Below are positions 16,198 to 25,202 of a stretch of DNA of 35,538 nt, piece after piece (position 1 is the stretch's first letter; every line of letters starts with the position of its first letter). Source of the stretch: Oligoflexia bacterium (lineage in GTDB: Bacteria; Bdellovibrionota; UBA1018; CAIPTA01); the NCBI GenBank assembly GCA_903867855.1, contig CAIPTA010000086.1:1-35538 (forward strand), written 5' to 3'. A program made the translations under genes and the position numbers. The notes below the pieces were generated by a model that was not told the origin of the DNA, ran no database searches, and saw nothing but the letters and a program-made list of their open reading frames with translations.

Positions 16198-17267
16198 AAT
16201 TCTAAACTCTGGCCGAAGAGTATTTCGCCCGCTTTGCTTGCTGGATCATCATTTACAGGCATTGCAGAATATCTGAACGCGGCCAAATTCGATTCGTCCA
16301 AGAAGTGTAAGATTGGTGCATTTTTCCAAAGTCCCAATCGTAAATCGGATTGACTATAGGTGCATGGACCACCACTCACTAGATCACCGGAATGAGTCAT
16401 CCGCATGCCGGGATTTGCACCCGTATTTTCGTGAGTCAATGCTCCGCCTAGGCTACTTTCCTTCATTTGTTTGGCTATAGTAGAATTCGAGATAAGATAA
16501 AACTGTTTAGTCTCGCCAGGAGAAAATCCGTAACTCTTGGCTCCAGGAAAAATGGAGGCGGCCTCAATATCAGAGCTCGCATCCACCAAGTAATATTGGG
16601 CTTCTTCACGAATACTCGCATCCGTTGTATTCGTTGTTTTATAGACACAATAATCATTTTTCTCTTCGCTTACAGTATATTGAGTTATCTGTTGAGAAAC
16701 GAATCCAAATAAATTTGGCAAATTCATTTCTACTTCCTCTAGATTTGGGTTTTTTATGTCTACCGCTGCGAGCACGGTGAAGTTTGAGCTAACTTTCGGT
16801 AAATTATTTAATTTCCAATGGAATTCAAAGCTTTTTGGAGTGTGACGAAGCTCAATCAGTAGTCGCACCCCCTCCTTAGACTTTAGATATAGCGTTGCTT
16901 TCGCGTTCGGATCTTTTGGAAAAAGTTGATCCAGGTTTGCAAACTCGATCACCCCATTCGAATCCGTTTTCGCTAATAGATCTTTCTCGTCCATGGCCGC
17001 GGATTGAAATAGAGCATATTCCTGTGGCAGGGAAAGCGAAATCGAGGTGGGAGTACTGTCAGGTAAAGTGATAGGAGCATCGAGACTCAAACCATCTTTT
17101 GTATAACGAATATTTCGAGTTAGCTGAGTTTGGCCATTCCAAGAAACTTTCGCTAGGCCTACACTTTTTTGAGCGCCACTCGCCAAAACGGCGTTCGAGC
17201 TAGTCGATGGGGATGCGCCAGAACAGGAAACAAATACAAATGAAAAAAGGAATAGAAATTTTACCAT
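16194..17267 (-). CDS. Probable lipoprotein of unknown function
   Basis: A 357-residue protein with a short hydrophobic leader ending FVFVSCSG, so Cys15 is a plausible lipidation site (the -3 residue is Phe, slightly atypical). The mature chain is beta-rich, with stretches such as SKEGVRLLIELRHTP and SFEFHWKLNNLPKVSSNFTVLAAVDI, suggesting immunoglobulin- or carbohydrate-binding-like sandwiches, but no family is recognised. ATG 17267 has an excellent GGAGGT 5 bases upstream. The ribosome site touches a perfect 7-bp dyad. It is the last minus-strand gene after pepN and another lipoprotein, separated by 104 bp, and may have its own promoter. Confidence 0.75.
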   Translation of the reverse strand: MVKFLFLFSFVFVSCSGASPSTSSNAVLASGAQKSVGLAKVSWNGQTQLTRNIRYTKDGLSLDAPITLPDSTPTSISLSLPQEYALFQSAAMDEKDLLAKTDSNGVIEFANLDQLFPKDPNAKATLYLKSKEGVRLLIELRHTPKSFEFHWKLNNLPKVSSNFTVLAAVDIKNPNLEEVEMNLPNLFGFVSQQITQYTVSEEKNDYCVYKTTNTTDASIREEAQYYLVDASSDIEAASIFPGAKSYGFSPGETKQFYLISNSTIAKQMKESSLGGALTHENTGANPGMRMTHSGDLVSGGPCTYSQSDLRLGLWKNAPILHFLDESNLAAFRYSAMPVNDDPASKAGEILFGQSLEF

Positions 17268-17274
17268 GAAACCT

Positions 17275-17289
17275 CCAGATTGAATCTGG
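17275..17289 (-). promoter_or_regulatory. Perfect dyad overlapping the ribosome site of the 357-residue lipoprotein gene
   Basis: CCAGATT and AATCTGG flank one central base. In transcript sense the second arm runs into GGAGGT. A weak promoter-like pair (TTGAGG, 16 bases, TAAACT) lies just upstream on the minus strand, which would put the dyad at about +1 to +20. The single-base centre suits a dimeric repressor better than a strong RNA hairpin. Confidence 0.35.
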
Positions 17290-17371
17290 GGCCTTGCAGT
17301 TTAGATGCCAGCCGGGAACCCTCAACAAGAGCAGCGCTGCATTGAAACAGTATAATTTCTAAACCAGCAGG

Positions 17372-18379
17372 CTAATACTCTTCCTCAGGCTCGAAATACG
17401 CAATGGGCAGTAGCCACTCGTGCGTAGCCATATGCTCCACAAAATCGATTCGGGTTTTATCATGCAGAATTGCTCTCAATTCATCACATTGGTAGTGCTG
17501 GGCCTTACTGAACTGATCTAAGAGCGTGCTCGCGGCGATAGAATAGAAACCACAATAAGCCTCTTTTTTAAGGCGCGTACGATCAGCCACCCACAATGTG
17601 GAGGCCCATTCCCTGATAAAGTTTTTTTCATAGAACTGAGGGTCTAAATGGTGAGAATTAATCAATACAGTGAGAAGGTATCGGCGCTGCCTTTGTTCGC
17701 CACTGCCAGGAAAAAAAGGAATCAGATCTAAAGTGAGAAAAACTGCAGCATCGTCGATTTCCTGCCCCAGCATAGTGAATACTAAATCACCTCTAATTTT
17801 TGGTTTCACATCGCCAGAAAACTGGAGCATTCGATTCACGAATCCTTGGTGATTCGAAAATACCTCTAAACTATGCACCATGAATCGATTAAAAAATGGA
17901 TAGCTTTGCGGAACATCGAGAATTTCATGGGCTAGAAATCGATTGTAGATATTGCGATCCACGAGATCATGGCGTGCATTCTCTTTCTTAATCTGACGCA
18001 TCACCTCGAAGAGCTCGAAATCACCCTGCCGTAAAATGGAAATCAGCTGATTATACTTCGTAACTCGTTCGATCGTTCCCCGAAATAGATCAGAATTACA
18101 GTGCAGCTGATGATTGCATTCAGGAAATTCTTTTTCGATCACAGCAAACTGGCGATCATGCTCCGCTTGCAGCAGCACACGTTTTTTTTCTAAGGCATCG
18201 AAACTAGTGCGATGTCGATAGGCTTCCAAATCCAGCAGGCGGATTCGCTCCGCACGACTAAGTGGCTCCGCATTCACCGTGGTATCGTAAGAAATGGCGA
18301 GCTCATTCGTGGCGTGATTTACATCGACCACCCGAGAGCAAGCCACCAAACTCAACAAACAGAGCCAAACTAGTTTCAC
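17372..18379 (-). CDS. Lipoprotein of unknown function
   Basis: A 335-residue protein with a textbook lipoprotein signal, MKLVWLCLLSLVAC, placing the lipidated Cys at residue 14. The mature protein is mostly helical and charged, with four cysteines (for example CNHQLHCNSD) and no recognised family. The start is GTG 18379, overlapping the pepN stop in a GTGA, with AAGG 8 bases before it, so translation is coupled to pepN. Probable outer- or inner-membrane anchored periplasmic protein. A link to peptide breakdown is suggested only by the operon. Confidence 0.8.
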   Translation of the reverse strand: MKLVWLCLLSLVACSRVVDVNHATNELAISYDTTVNAEPLSRAERIRLLDLEAYRHRTSFDALEKKRVLLQAEHDRQFAVIEKEFPECNHQLHCNSDLFRGTIERVTKYNQLISILRQGDFELFEVMRQIKKENARHDLVDRNIYNRFLAHEILDVPQSYPFFNRFMVHSLEVFSNHQGFVNRMLQFSGDVKPKIRGDLVFTMLGQEIDDAAVFLTLDLIPFFPGSGEQRQRRYLLTVLINSHHLDPQFYEKNFIREWASTLWVADRTRLKKEAYCGFYSIAASTLLDQFSKAQHYQCDELRAILHDKTRIDFVEHMATHEWLLPIAYFEPEEEY

Positions 18380-20988
18380 TCAAGCGCCTTCGTTACGATT
18401 TCAAATACGCCCGGAGAAAGACCACTCTTCGCTTTAATTCTCTCCAATTGCGCTTTTGCTAGATTTCTGCGGTTCACATCATAGCGCTTCCATTGGTTGA
18501 AAAGGGAAACGAGACGAGAGGAAACGCTTGGATTACGGCTATCGATATCCACCACCAAATCAGCGAAAAACGCATAGGCGCTGCCATCTTTTGCATGGAA
18601 TTGCACTTGGTTCAGGCGACCAAAGCTACCGAGCAAGGCAGAAACCTTATTAGGGTTATTGATCGTAAATACCGGATCGTTCATCAATTGCTTCACGCGC
18701 TCAAGGCAATTTGGCAATTTCGAAACGGCCTGGAGACCCAGCCATTTATTCATCACCAGGGTTTCACCACTCCACTTTTTGTAGAACTCTGCCAAGGCTT
18801 GCTTGCGCTCGGCAGAATCTGAGTGCACTAGAGCACCCAGGGCTGCAATCTCATCCGTCATGTTGCGGGCAGAACGCATCTGATCATACGCGAGCTTTGA
18901 ATAAGCTGGATTATCGAGCGACGCGAGCGCCTGCAAGCAGTAGTTTTTTAGCCCACGACGCCCAACAGCTTCCGCATTGTACTTATATTCTTCTTTTACA
19001 TTGAGGCTATTATAGACATTAATAAAATCTTTTTCATTTACTTCCGCGATGCGCTTATTCAAAAATTCTCGTGCTTGGAAAATAGCATCAGGATCAATCT
19101 CTGCTTGCGACTGAGACAAATAACTCTCTTCGGGAAGCTCAAGGAGTTGAGCACGGAATGCGGGATCAAGCTTATTGTCTCTCGCAATTTCTCCATACAC
19201 TGCCACGAAGGAATCCGGCACCTCCAATTTTGCGCCCGATTTTACCGATGCCATCAGTGCTTCCAATGTGCGGGTGGCCAGTTTTTGCCCGGCCTCCCAG
19301 CGCGCAAAGGAATTTTGATCATGGCGAAGCAAAAATAGAAGCTCCTCATTGGTATAAGGATAATGCACATTCACGGGCGCTGAAAAATCCCGAAGCAGAG
19401 AAGGCACTGGCTTCTCCGCGATATTCTCAAAAGTGAAGCTTTCTTTCGCCTTTTTTAGATGCAAGAGCTTGGCGCTTAGTTCTTTCCCCTTCCCATCCAG
19501 CAAGGCCATCGCGAATGGAATATGATAAGGCTGTTTGTGCTCTTGCTTTGGAGTGGGCGCGCAAGATTGCTCCAAATGAAAATGATATATCTTAGAGCTC
19601 GAATCATACTCCGAACGAATCTGGAGCGATGGTGTGCCCGCCTGGCTATACCAAGTATTTCTAAATTGAGTTAAATCCGCGCCGCTTGCGAGCTCCATTG
19701 CGTGCACAAAATCCTCGGTGGTAACTGCTTGGCCATCGTAGAGCTTAAAGTAGGTATCAATCCCTTTACGGAAAGCATCGCGACCAATCATGGTGGCGAT
19801 CATGCGAATCACTTCGGCGCCTTTTTCATACACTGTCATGGTATAAAAATTATTGATCTCGATATAACTCTCCGGACGAATCGGATGCGCCATCGGACCC
19901 GCATCTTCAGCAAACTGAAAATTACGTAGGTGATTTACATCATCCACCCTTTTCACTGAGCGGCTCATGAGATCGCTCGTGAACTCTTGATCGCGATACA
20001 CAGTAAGACCCTCTTTAAGAGAAAGCTGGAACCAATCACGGCAAGTAACGCGATTTCCTGTCCAATTGTGAAAATACTCATGGCCGACCACGGCTTCGAT
20101 ACCTTCGTAATCACCATCAGTAGCGGTGGTTGGTTTAGCGAGCACATAGTTCGAATTAAAAATATTCAGACCCTTATTTTCCATTGCGCCGAAATTGAAG
20201 TCATTCACAGCAACGATCATAAAAATATCGAGATCATATTCGAGACCGAATCGCTCTTCATCCCATTTCATCGATCGTTTCAGGGATTCCATCGCATGCG
20301 GACAACGATCTTCATTTCCTTTGTCGACATAGATTTCTAGAGCCACTTTGCGGCCGGAACGAGTAATAAAGTGATCGGAGATCATACCAAGATCGCCTGC
20401 TACAAGCGCAAACAGATAGGCAGGTTTCTTGAACGGATCATTCCAAGTGGCCTGATGCCGACCGTTTCCTAAATCCTTTTTCGAGAGACAATTTCCATTC
20501 GAAAGTAGAATTGGATATTTCTTTTTATCGGCCTCGATGGTGGTGGTAAAAACTGTCATCACATCCGGACGATCCGAATAATAGGTGATCTTGCGAAAGC
20601 CCTGGGCCTCGCACTGTGTGCAAAACATGCCGGTGGATTTGTATAATCCCTCTAAAGTAAGATTTTCCTGCGGCTTAATTTTGGTAATGCACTCCAGCGT
20701 AAAGGCATCTGGCACATTTCCGATTTTGAGCCACTCGTCCGTGACCACAAACTCATTCGCACCAAGCTTTTTCCCGTTCAAGGAAAGCGATTGGAGCTCC
20801 AACTTTTCGCCATTCAATTCCAAAGGAGCCTTCAAATTTTTACTCGCGGCATTTCGGCTAAATTTTAGCTTCGAATGCACTAGGGCATGATCCTCAAATA
20901 GCTCGAAGCGAAGTTCAGTAGAATCGATCATAAACTCAGGAACGGTATATTCTTTGAGCAAAATAGTTTGAGGTGCTGCGTTTTTCAT
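18376..20988 (-). CDS. pepN: Aminopeptidase N (M1 family metallopeptidase)
   Basis: About 870 residues. ATG 20988 (MKNAAPQTIL) is chosen: it has AGGAG 7 bases upstream, whereas the longer frame begins with TTG. The M1 signature is complete: the exopeptidase motif GAMENKGLN, then the zinc site HEYFHNWTGNRVTCRDW with the second Glu in LKEGLTVYRDQEF, and the downstream catalytic Tyr region FYTMTVYEKGAEV. Length and the C-terminal helical domain match the E. coli PepN type. No signal peptide, so cytoplasmic. It removes N-terminal residues in the last steps of protein turnover. First gene of a run with two lipoproteins; divergent from the tyrosine phosphatase gene. Confidence 0.96.
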   Translation of the reverse strand: MKNAAPQTILLKEYTVPEFMIDSTELRFELFEDHALVHSKLKFSRNAASKNLKAPLELNGEKLELQSLSLNGKKLGANEFVVTDEWLKIGNVPDAFTLECITKIKPQENLTLEGLYKSTGMFCTQCEAQGFRKITYYSDRPDVMTVFTTTIEADKKKYPILLSNGNCLSKKDLGNGRHQATWNDPFKKPAYLFALVAGDLGMISDHFITRSGRKVALEIYVDKGNEDRCPHAMESLKRSMKWDEERFGLEYDLDIFMIVAVNDFNFGAMENKGLNIFNSNYVLAKPTTATDGDYEGIEAVVGHEYFHNWTGNRVTCRDWFQLSLKEGLTVYRDQEFTSDLMSRSVKRVDDVNHLRNFQFAEDAGPMAHPIRPESYIEINNFYTMTVYEKGAEVIRMIATMIGRDAFRKGIDTYFKLYDGQAVTTEDFVHAMELASGADLTQFRNTWYSQAGTPSLQIRSEYDSSSKIYHFHLEQSCAPTPKQEHKQPYHIPFAMALLDGKGKELSAKLLHLKKAKESFTFENIAEKPVPSLLRDFSAPVNVHYPYTNEELLFLLRHDQNSFARWEAGQKLATRTLEALMASVKSGAKLEVPDSFVAVYGEIARDNKLDPAFRAQLLELPEESYLSQSQAEIDPDAIFQAREFLNKRIAEVNEKDFINVYNSLNVKEEYKYNAEAVGRRGLKNYCLQALASLDNPAYSKLAYDQMRSARNMTDEIAALGALVHSDSAERKQALAEFYKKWSGETLVMNKWLGLQAVSKLPNCLERVKQLMNDPVFTINNPNKVSALLGSFGRLNQVQFHAKDGSAYAFFADLVVDIDSRNPSVSSRLVSLFNQWKRYDVNRRNLAKAQLERIKAKSGLSPGVFEIVTKALE

Positions 20989-21057
20989 AGGTACTCCTGA
21001 CAAACAACTTACGCCAAAACTTGCCTTGGCTCAGAGCGCAAATGCTATGATTTTCTT

Positions 21058-21549
21058 ATGCAGAAGCCAATTCGAGTTTTATTTGTTTGTCTTGGGAATA
21101 TCTGTCGCTCACCGATGGCAGAGGCGATCTTTGATGCGCTTGTGGCCCGGGAAGGCTTTAGCAATCTCTTTCAAACGGAATCTGCAGGTACTAGCGATAG
21201 CCATGAAGGGGAAAACTATCACCCTCAAACCCGACGCGTTTGCGCCGATCACCAGTTTCCCATGAAGGGAACAAGCCGCCCCGTGCGGCAGGAAGATTTT
21301 CAAAATTTTGATTATATCTTGGCGATGGACGAAAGCAATTATAGAAACCTGAAGTCGATGGATTCTCAAGGATATGCGAAGTTAAAGATCTTTTATTTTC
21401 GGTCTTTTTCTAGCGATGAAAATCGAACGAATATGAATGTGCCCGATCCCTACTATGGTGATGCGGAAGATTTTGATATTTTATTCGATTTGCTGAGTGA
21501 TTGCGCCGAGGGCCTTTTGAAAAGAATTAGGGCCGATCGCGGAATCTAA
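21058..21549 (+). CDS. Low-molecular-weight protein tyrosine phosphatase
   Basis: A 163-residue enzyme. The P-loop CLGNICRS has the nucleophile Cys11 and Arg17 (C-x5-R-S), and the general-acid loop is VPDPYYG. Both are diagnostic of the LMW-PTP family, which dephosphorylates phosphotyrosine (sometimes small molecules or arsenate in relatives; no arsenic genes are present here). ATG 21058 has no Shine-Dalgarno sequence. A TATGAT lies 6 bases before the ATG, so the transcript could be nearly leaderless, but no well-spaced -35 is visible. No tyrosine kinase or capsule genes are adjacent. The stop overlaps that of pepE by 4 bp. Confidence 0.93.
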   Translation: MQKPIRVLFVCLGNICRSPMAEAIFDALVAREGFSNLFQTESAGTSDSHEGENYHPQTRRVCADHQFPMKGTSRPVRQEDFQNFDYILAMDESNYRNLKSMDSQGYAKLKIFYFRSFSSDENRTNMNVPDPYYGDAEDFDILFDLLSDCAEGLLKRIRADRGI

Positions 21550-22211
21550 TGGAGAGAATACTTCTCGCCTTGGTAGAAAACTTCGACGGGTCCAACGAAG
21601 GAAATTTTCTCGCCTTCCACCACAATTCCCGCCCCATTTTTACAAGCATACACAGGATGGTTTACTTTTCTAGAATGCTCTTTTAGTTCCGCATCACTTT
21701 TTCGTTTTGCTTCATAGTGAGGAGAAAACTCGAAAGGCACTAGGGAAAGCGCCCGCAGATCCTTGATGCCAATGGCATTCACGTCACAATCTAAACTGGG
21801 CACGGAAGCAGTAGTGATGCTTGGGGTGAGTAGAATTGCTCCAGCACTGAGCCCCATCAATATACCGCCAGACTTTGCATAACGCCGAAGCTTCGTGAGT
21901 AATCCGCTTTCGCGAACTTGATGCAAAAATTGAAAGGTATTGCCGCCACCGAGGTAGATCGCATCACTCGCGAACACTCGATCGAGATCTTTTTTGGTAT
22001 AAGAATGGTCTAAAAGAAAATATTCCACGTGCTCGATACCAAACTGCTGAAAGCTCTTTTTAAGTTCAGCATATTCCGCTTCGGCATCTTCGGGATCAAC
22101 GGGAATGAAGGTAACTCGGGGGTTTTCCTTCGCTCCGAGGAGTCGCAAAAATTCCCCATGAAGCGCGCGATTCGCAGCTAGGCTTCCACCACTATAAAGC
22201 ACCAATTTCAT
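21546..22211 (-). CDS. pepE: Peptidase E (S51 family aspartyl dipeptidase)
   Basis: A 221-residue cytoplasmic protein. The nucleophile elbow is MGLSAGAILL with Ser122, preceded by YLGGGNTFQFLHQV (86-99). A His in FSPHYEAK (His165) fits the catalytic His. This matches the PepE family, which cleaves Asp-X dipeptides. Starts at ATG 22211 with a weak ribosome site. It lies 108 bp downstream of a HELTH metallopeptidase-like gene on the same strand. With pepN and the subtilase it forms part of a cluster of protein-degradation genes. The convergent phosphatase gene overlaps its stop. Confidence 0.9.
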   Translation of the reverse strand: MKLVLYSGGSLAANRALHGEFLRLLGAKENPRVTFIPVDPEDAEAEYAELKKSFQQFGIEHVEYFLLDHSYTKKDLDRVFASDAIYLGGGNTFQFLHQVRESGLLTKLRRYAKSGGILMGLSAGAILLTPSITTASVPSLDCDVNAIGIKDLRALSLVPFEFSPHYEAKRKSDAELKEHSRKVNHPVYACKNGAGIVVEGEKISFVGPVEVFYQGEKYSLH

Positions 22212-22319
22212 ATCTTATAGTTTTCGCATTCCTTATAACGCAAAGCAATATCTTATCGATGGGCGGCCCACAATTTTATAAATAGCGATTTTTCTTATGC
22301 ATTAATTTGGCGGCAAGTT

Positions 22320-23174
22320 TCAATTCTGACAAAAGTTTTGTCGGAATGCGGTAAGTCTAAGCACTTCTGATTCCAGTCGCAAGGAGCTCGGGGCGCGACC
22401 CTTGGTGCTTTGGCTGGCGATTAGTTTATATTTTTTAGCATTATTTTCGCAAGCCGAGCGGCGGGTATCCTCATACTCTTTAGCGAGCGCCAATGGATAA
22501 GGAAGATGGGCATACGACGAAGTAAACACAGGCAGCTTCTGGCTATAGGCGGGAAAGCTTTGCAGTAAGCTAGCGTCGGATTTGGAGACTATCTTCCCAA
22601 CCGCGTAATAGTCTTGCTTGGCCAGGGCTCTCGAAAAGCCGAGTTCGCCCACGCGATAGTGCTTACATAAAGAATGATCGGGAAAATTGAGGTATTTTTT
22701 CTGCAGCTCCCAAGCCACTCGGCACTCCACCGCAAAGGCATCTAGCTCGCCGCCGCGACCCTCAATCCCATTGTGAATGAACTCCGTCTTTGTGAGCTCC
22801 AAATGGTAGGGGCTCATAAACTGTTTATAGGCAAAGTGTGTGAGCTCATGGGCGAGGTCTACCACCGCATCCGATTTCGCGAGGGAATCCCCTATCGTGA
22901 TCGTTTCTGAAACGTGAATTTCCTCTTGGCCATCGAGCAAAGAGTAGCTGCGAGAATAGGTATTTTCTGTGAAGGAAACTCTTCCTTTATAGATCTGAGT
23001 TAGGAACTTTTGATCTTTCGCTTGCGCCTTCGCGAGTAAGGCTTTTCCCGTAGGCGTAGTGCGCAGCAGTTCAAGCAATTCCGGAAGACTCCATTCTCGG
23101 GAGCCCCACTCCGCCGCGAAGCTTGCGTTTTCCATGGCAAATAAAAGGATGAAAAATAGACCGATCAGGCGCAT
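22320..23174 (-). CDS. Secreted putative zinc metallopeptidase (HELTH motif)
   Basis: A 284-residue protein with a signal peptide ending NASFA. The middle has VVDLAHELTHFAYKQ (His109, Glu110, His113), an HExxH zinc-binding motif, and about 30 residues later GGELDAFAVECR, where Glu143 is a good candidate for the third ligand. This is a gluzincin-like layout in a periplasmic or secreted protein, but the rest of the chain matches no family I know. The C-terminus has conserved-looking cysteines near ENNAKKYK. Divergent from the subtilase gene (219-bp gap) and upstream of pepE, so it sits within a peptidase cluster. Activity is inferred from the motif. Confidence 0.6.
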   Translation of the reverse strand: MRLIGLFFILLFAMENASFAAEWGSREWSLPELLELLRTTPTGKALLAKAQAKDQKFLTQIYKGRVSFTENTYSRSYSLLDGQEEIHVSETITIGDSLAKSDAVVDLAHELTHFAYKQFMSPYHLELTKTEFIHNGIEGRGGELDAFAVECRVAWELQKKYLNFPDHSLCKHYRVGELGFSRALAKQDYYAVGKIVSKSDASLLQSFPAYSQKLPVFTSSYAHLPYPLALAKEYEDTRRSACENNAKKYKLIASQSTKGRAPSSLRLESEVLRLTAFRQNFCQN

Positions 23175-23393
23175 AAGGAACCTATCGGCAGGCCTTGAGC
23201 GCTTGTTTAAAAGATCGTCACTTTTGTAGTGCCTACTTTTACAAGAAAGCCTATAGATCCATTAAAATACTCAATATATTCAATTACTTACAATAAATCC
23301 CCGCTTTTTCCTCGCCACCATTTCGACTGGCATGCTGCATGCAGTTACTAGGCAACGCTACCTTAGTCGTTGAAGTTGAAATTGGAGTCGTTG

Positions 23394-24563
23394 ATGAAGC
23401 TCAAAGCGTTTTCGAAAATTAGCCAGATAAGCCTAGCGATAAGCACCAGCCTTATCGTGGCTTTCACCGCCAGCCAAGCCTTTGGCCTCGTTCACAATCT
23501 CAAGAGTGTGCTTGAACAAGATGGCAGCCCTGGAATCGTGCTCCGCAATTGGGGCCTCGACAACGATGAAGATAATTCTCATATTAACGCCCGCAAAGCC
23601 TGGAGCCTAACCAAGGGCAAGAAGTCTATTGTGGTAGCCGTAATCGATACTGGAATCGACGCCACTCATCCTGATTTGAAAGACAATCTCTGGCACAAGC
23701 CCGGCAGCAATGAATACGGATTTGATTTTGTAACCAATAAAGCAAACCCTGAAGATCACCATGGTCACGGCACCCACGTGGCAGGAATCATCGGCGCCAC
23801 GGCAAAAGCGAACGCTGGTGCCTCCGGCGTAGCTCCCAATATTAGCATCATGGCTGTGCGTTACTATTCTGATAGCGCGAGCGGAGCAGAAAACCTTTCG
23901 AATACCATCAAAGCCTTGAACTACGCCGTAGACAATGGCGCGAACATCATCAACTACTCAGGTGGTGGTGCGGAATTCAGTGCAGCCGAGAAGAAAGCTA
24001 TCGAACGCGCAGAAGCCAAGGGCATTCTCGTGGTGGCCGCCGCTGGTAACGAATACGAAAACACCGATGAGAACGGCAATACCTACTATCCCGCTGGCTA
24101 TGGTCTCACGAATATTATCTCTGTGGCTGCGACCAATATTCACAATAAGCTATTGCCTAGCTCAAACTGGGGAATGAAGCACGTGCATGTGGCAGCGCCT
24201 GGCGAGAATATTTACTCCACTTTGCCTAAAGGTCACTATGGTTATTTAACTGGTACGAGCCAAGCTACAGCCTTCGTATCCGGGCTCGCCGCCCTGATCC
24301 TTTCTGAGAATCCTAAGCTCAAGCCCACTCAGGTGCGTGAGATCGTGATGCAGTCGGTAGACAAACTCACGACCCTAGAGAGCAAGATTGCGTCCGGCGG
24401 AAGAATCAATGCCTACAAGGCAGTGCGTCTCGCACTCGCTTCAAAGGATGGCTTGAAATCCAGCAAGGTACTCGCAGCGAAAGAAGCAAATCTCGAGCTT
24501 AGCGATGAAGAGAAAACCACAGAACGCTTAAGCAAGCTTAGCCGCGACGTTGCTTTTCACTAA
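23394..24563 (+). CDS. Secreted subtilisin-like serine peptidase (S8)
   Basis: About 389 residues. ATG 23394 (MKLKAFSKIS) is chosen because GGAG lies 6-7 bases upstream; the longer frame begins with TTG. A signal peptide ends near SQAFG. The catalytic triad is Asp85 in VIDTGIDATHPD, His125 in HGHGTHVAG and Ser289 in GTSQATA, with the oxyanion Asn219 in AAAGNEYEN. Only about 50 residues separate the signal peptide from the catalytic domain, too short for a classical I9 propeptide. A 50-residue charged C-terminal tail follows the domain. Likely exported to the periplasm or beyond; T2SS genes gspC/gspD lie 9 kb away, but a link is speculation. Confidence 0.95.
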   Translation: MKLKAFSKISQISLAISTSLIVAFTASQAFGLVHNLKSVLEQDGSPGIVLRNWGLDNDEDNSHINARKAWSLTKGKKSIVVAVIDTGIDATHPDLKDNLWHKPGSNEYGFDFVTNKANPEDHHGHGTHVAGIIGATAKANAGASGVAPNISIMAVRYYSDSASGAENLSNTIKALNYAVDNGANIINYSGGGAEFSAAEKKAIERAEAKGILVVAAAGNEYENTDENGNTYYPAGYGLTNIISVAATNIHNKLLPSSNWGMKHVHVAAPGENIYSTLPKGHYGYLTGTSQATAFVSGLAALILSENPKLKPTQVREIVMQSVDKLTTLESKIASGGRINAYKAVRLALASKDGLKSSKVLAAKEANLELSDEEKTTERLSKLSRDVAFH

Positions 24564-24566
24564 GTG

Positions 24567-25202
24567 TTAACGAGCGAAGAAGTGCGCCACAAGAATCAAT
24601 CCCGCAGTGAAGGAAAGCAATAGCCCCCAGCTGCGCGGAAGAGAAAACCCTCTATCAGGATGCTGTAATTCTCGCTCAAACTGCATTGAGGCGAGCTTTC
24701 GTAATAATTCCATCTGACGATCGCAAATCTCCGATTGCCAGCGCGAGTCGGAAAGCGTTGCCATCACCCGAGAATGCTTCTGGTAGCGCTTCATCGCCTC
24801 TGAGAACTGCAAGCTCTGACCAATTAAACTAATATAGGCCATGTGATAATTAGGATCTTGAAAGTGCTCCACCACGGCAGACCATAATTGCCATTCCACT
24901 TGGTATTGGAAAATCAGTTCCTCCACCCTTGCGCCACTTAGCTCAATCTCGATTTGCTCAGGTTCTTTTACGGGTAGTGCATTTGCGAGCTGAGCCAATA
25001 AGCGGCGAGAAAGAATCGTCTCCGCGCGTACGCGATTATTTTTCGACTCAGGGAGTTGCGGTTGCTTACCAACAAATTCGATATTTCCGCAGGCCGCGCA
25101 AGTAGCGCTCAGGCTATTTTTCGTTAAAAATAGCACAGCACCACAATCCTTGCAGTGAAGCACTTTGCCTATGCCTAATTCCCGGGTAGGATGGAGTTCC
25201 AT
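24567..25202 (-). CDS. Zinc-ribbon protein with a C-terminal membrane anchor
   Basis: A 211-residue protein. The N-terminal zinc ribbon is CKDC (about 18-21) and CAAC (about 35-38) within LHCKDCGAVLFLTK and ATCAACGNIEF. A helical middle follows, and a single C-terminal transmembrane helix (SWGLLLSFTAGLILVAHFF) leaves the ribbon in the cytoplasm as a tail-anchored protein. Function unknown. ATG 25202 shares the CATG at 25200-25203 with the lnt start codon on the other strand, and no Shine-Dalgarno sequence is seen, so the start could lie a few codons further in. Its stop is 3 bp from the convergent subtilase stop. Confidence 0.75.
   Translation of the reverse strand: MELHPTRELGIGKVLHCKDCGAVLFLTKNSLSATCAACGNIEFVGKQPQLPESKNNRVRAETILSRRLLAQLANALPVKEPEQIEIELSGARVEELIFQYQVEWQLWSAVVEHFQDPNYHMAYISLIGQSLQFSEAMKRYQKHSRVMATLSDSRWQSEICDRQMELLRKLASMQFERELQHPDRGFSLPRSWGLLLSFTAGLILVAHFFAR

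Noticed and set aside
23335-23344. Palindrome CTGCATGCAG upstream of the subtilase
   Set aside because: Ten-base palindromes of this kind are expected by chance; no second copy was noticed.
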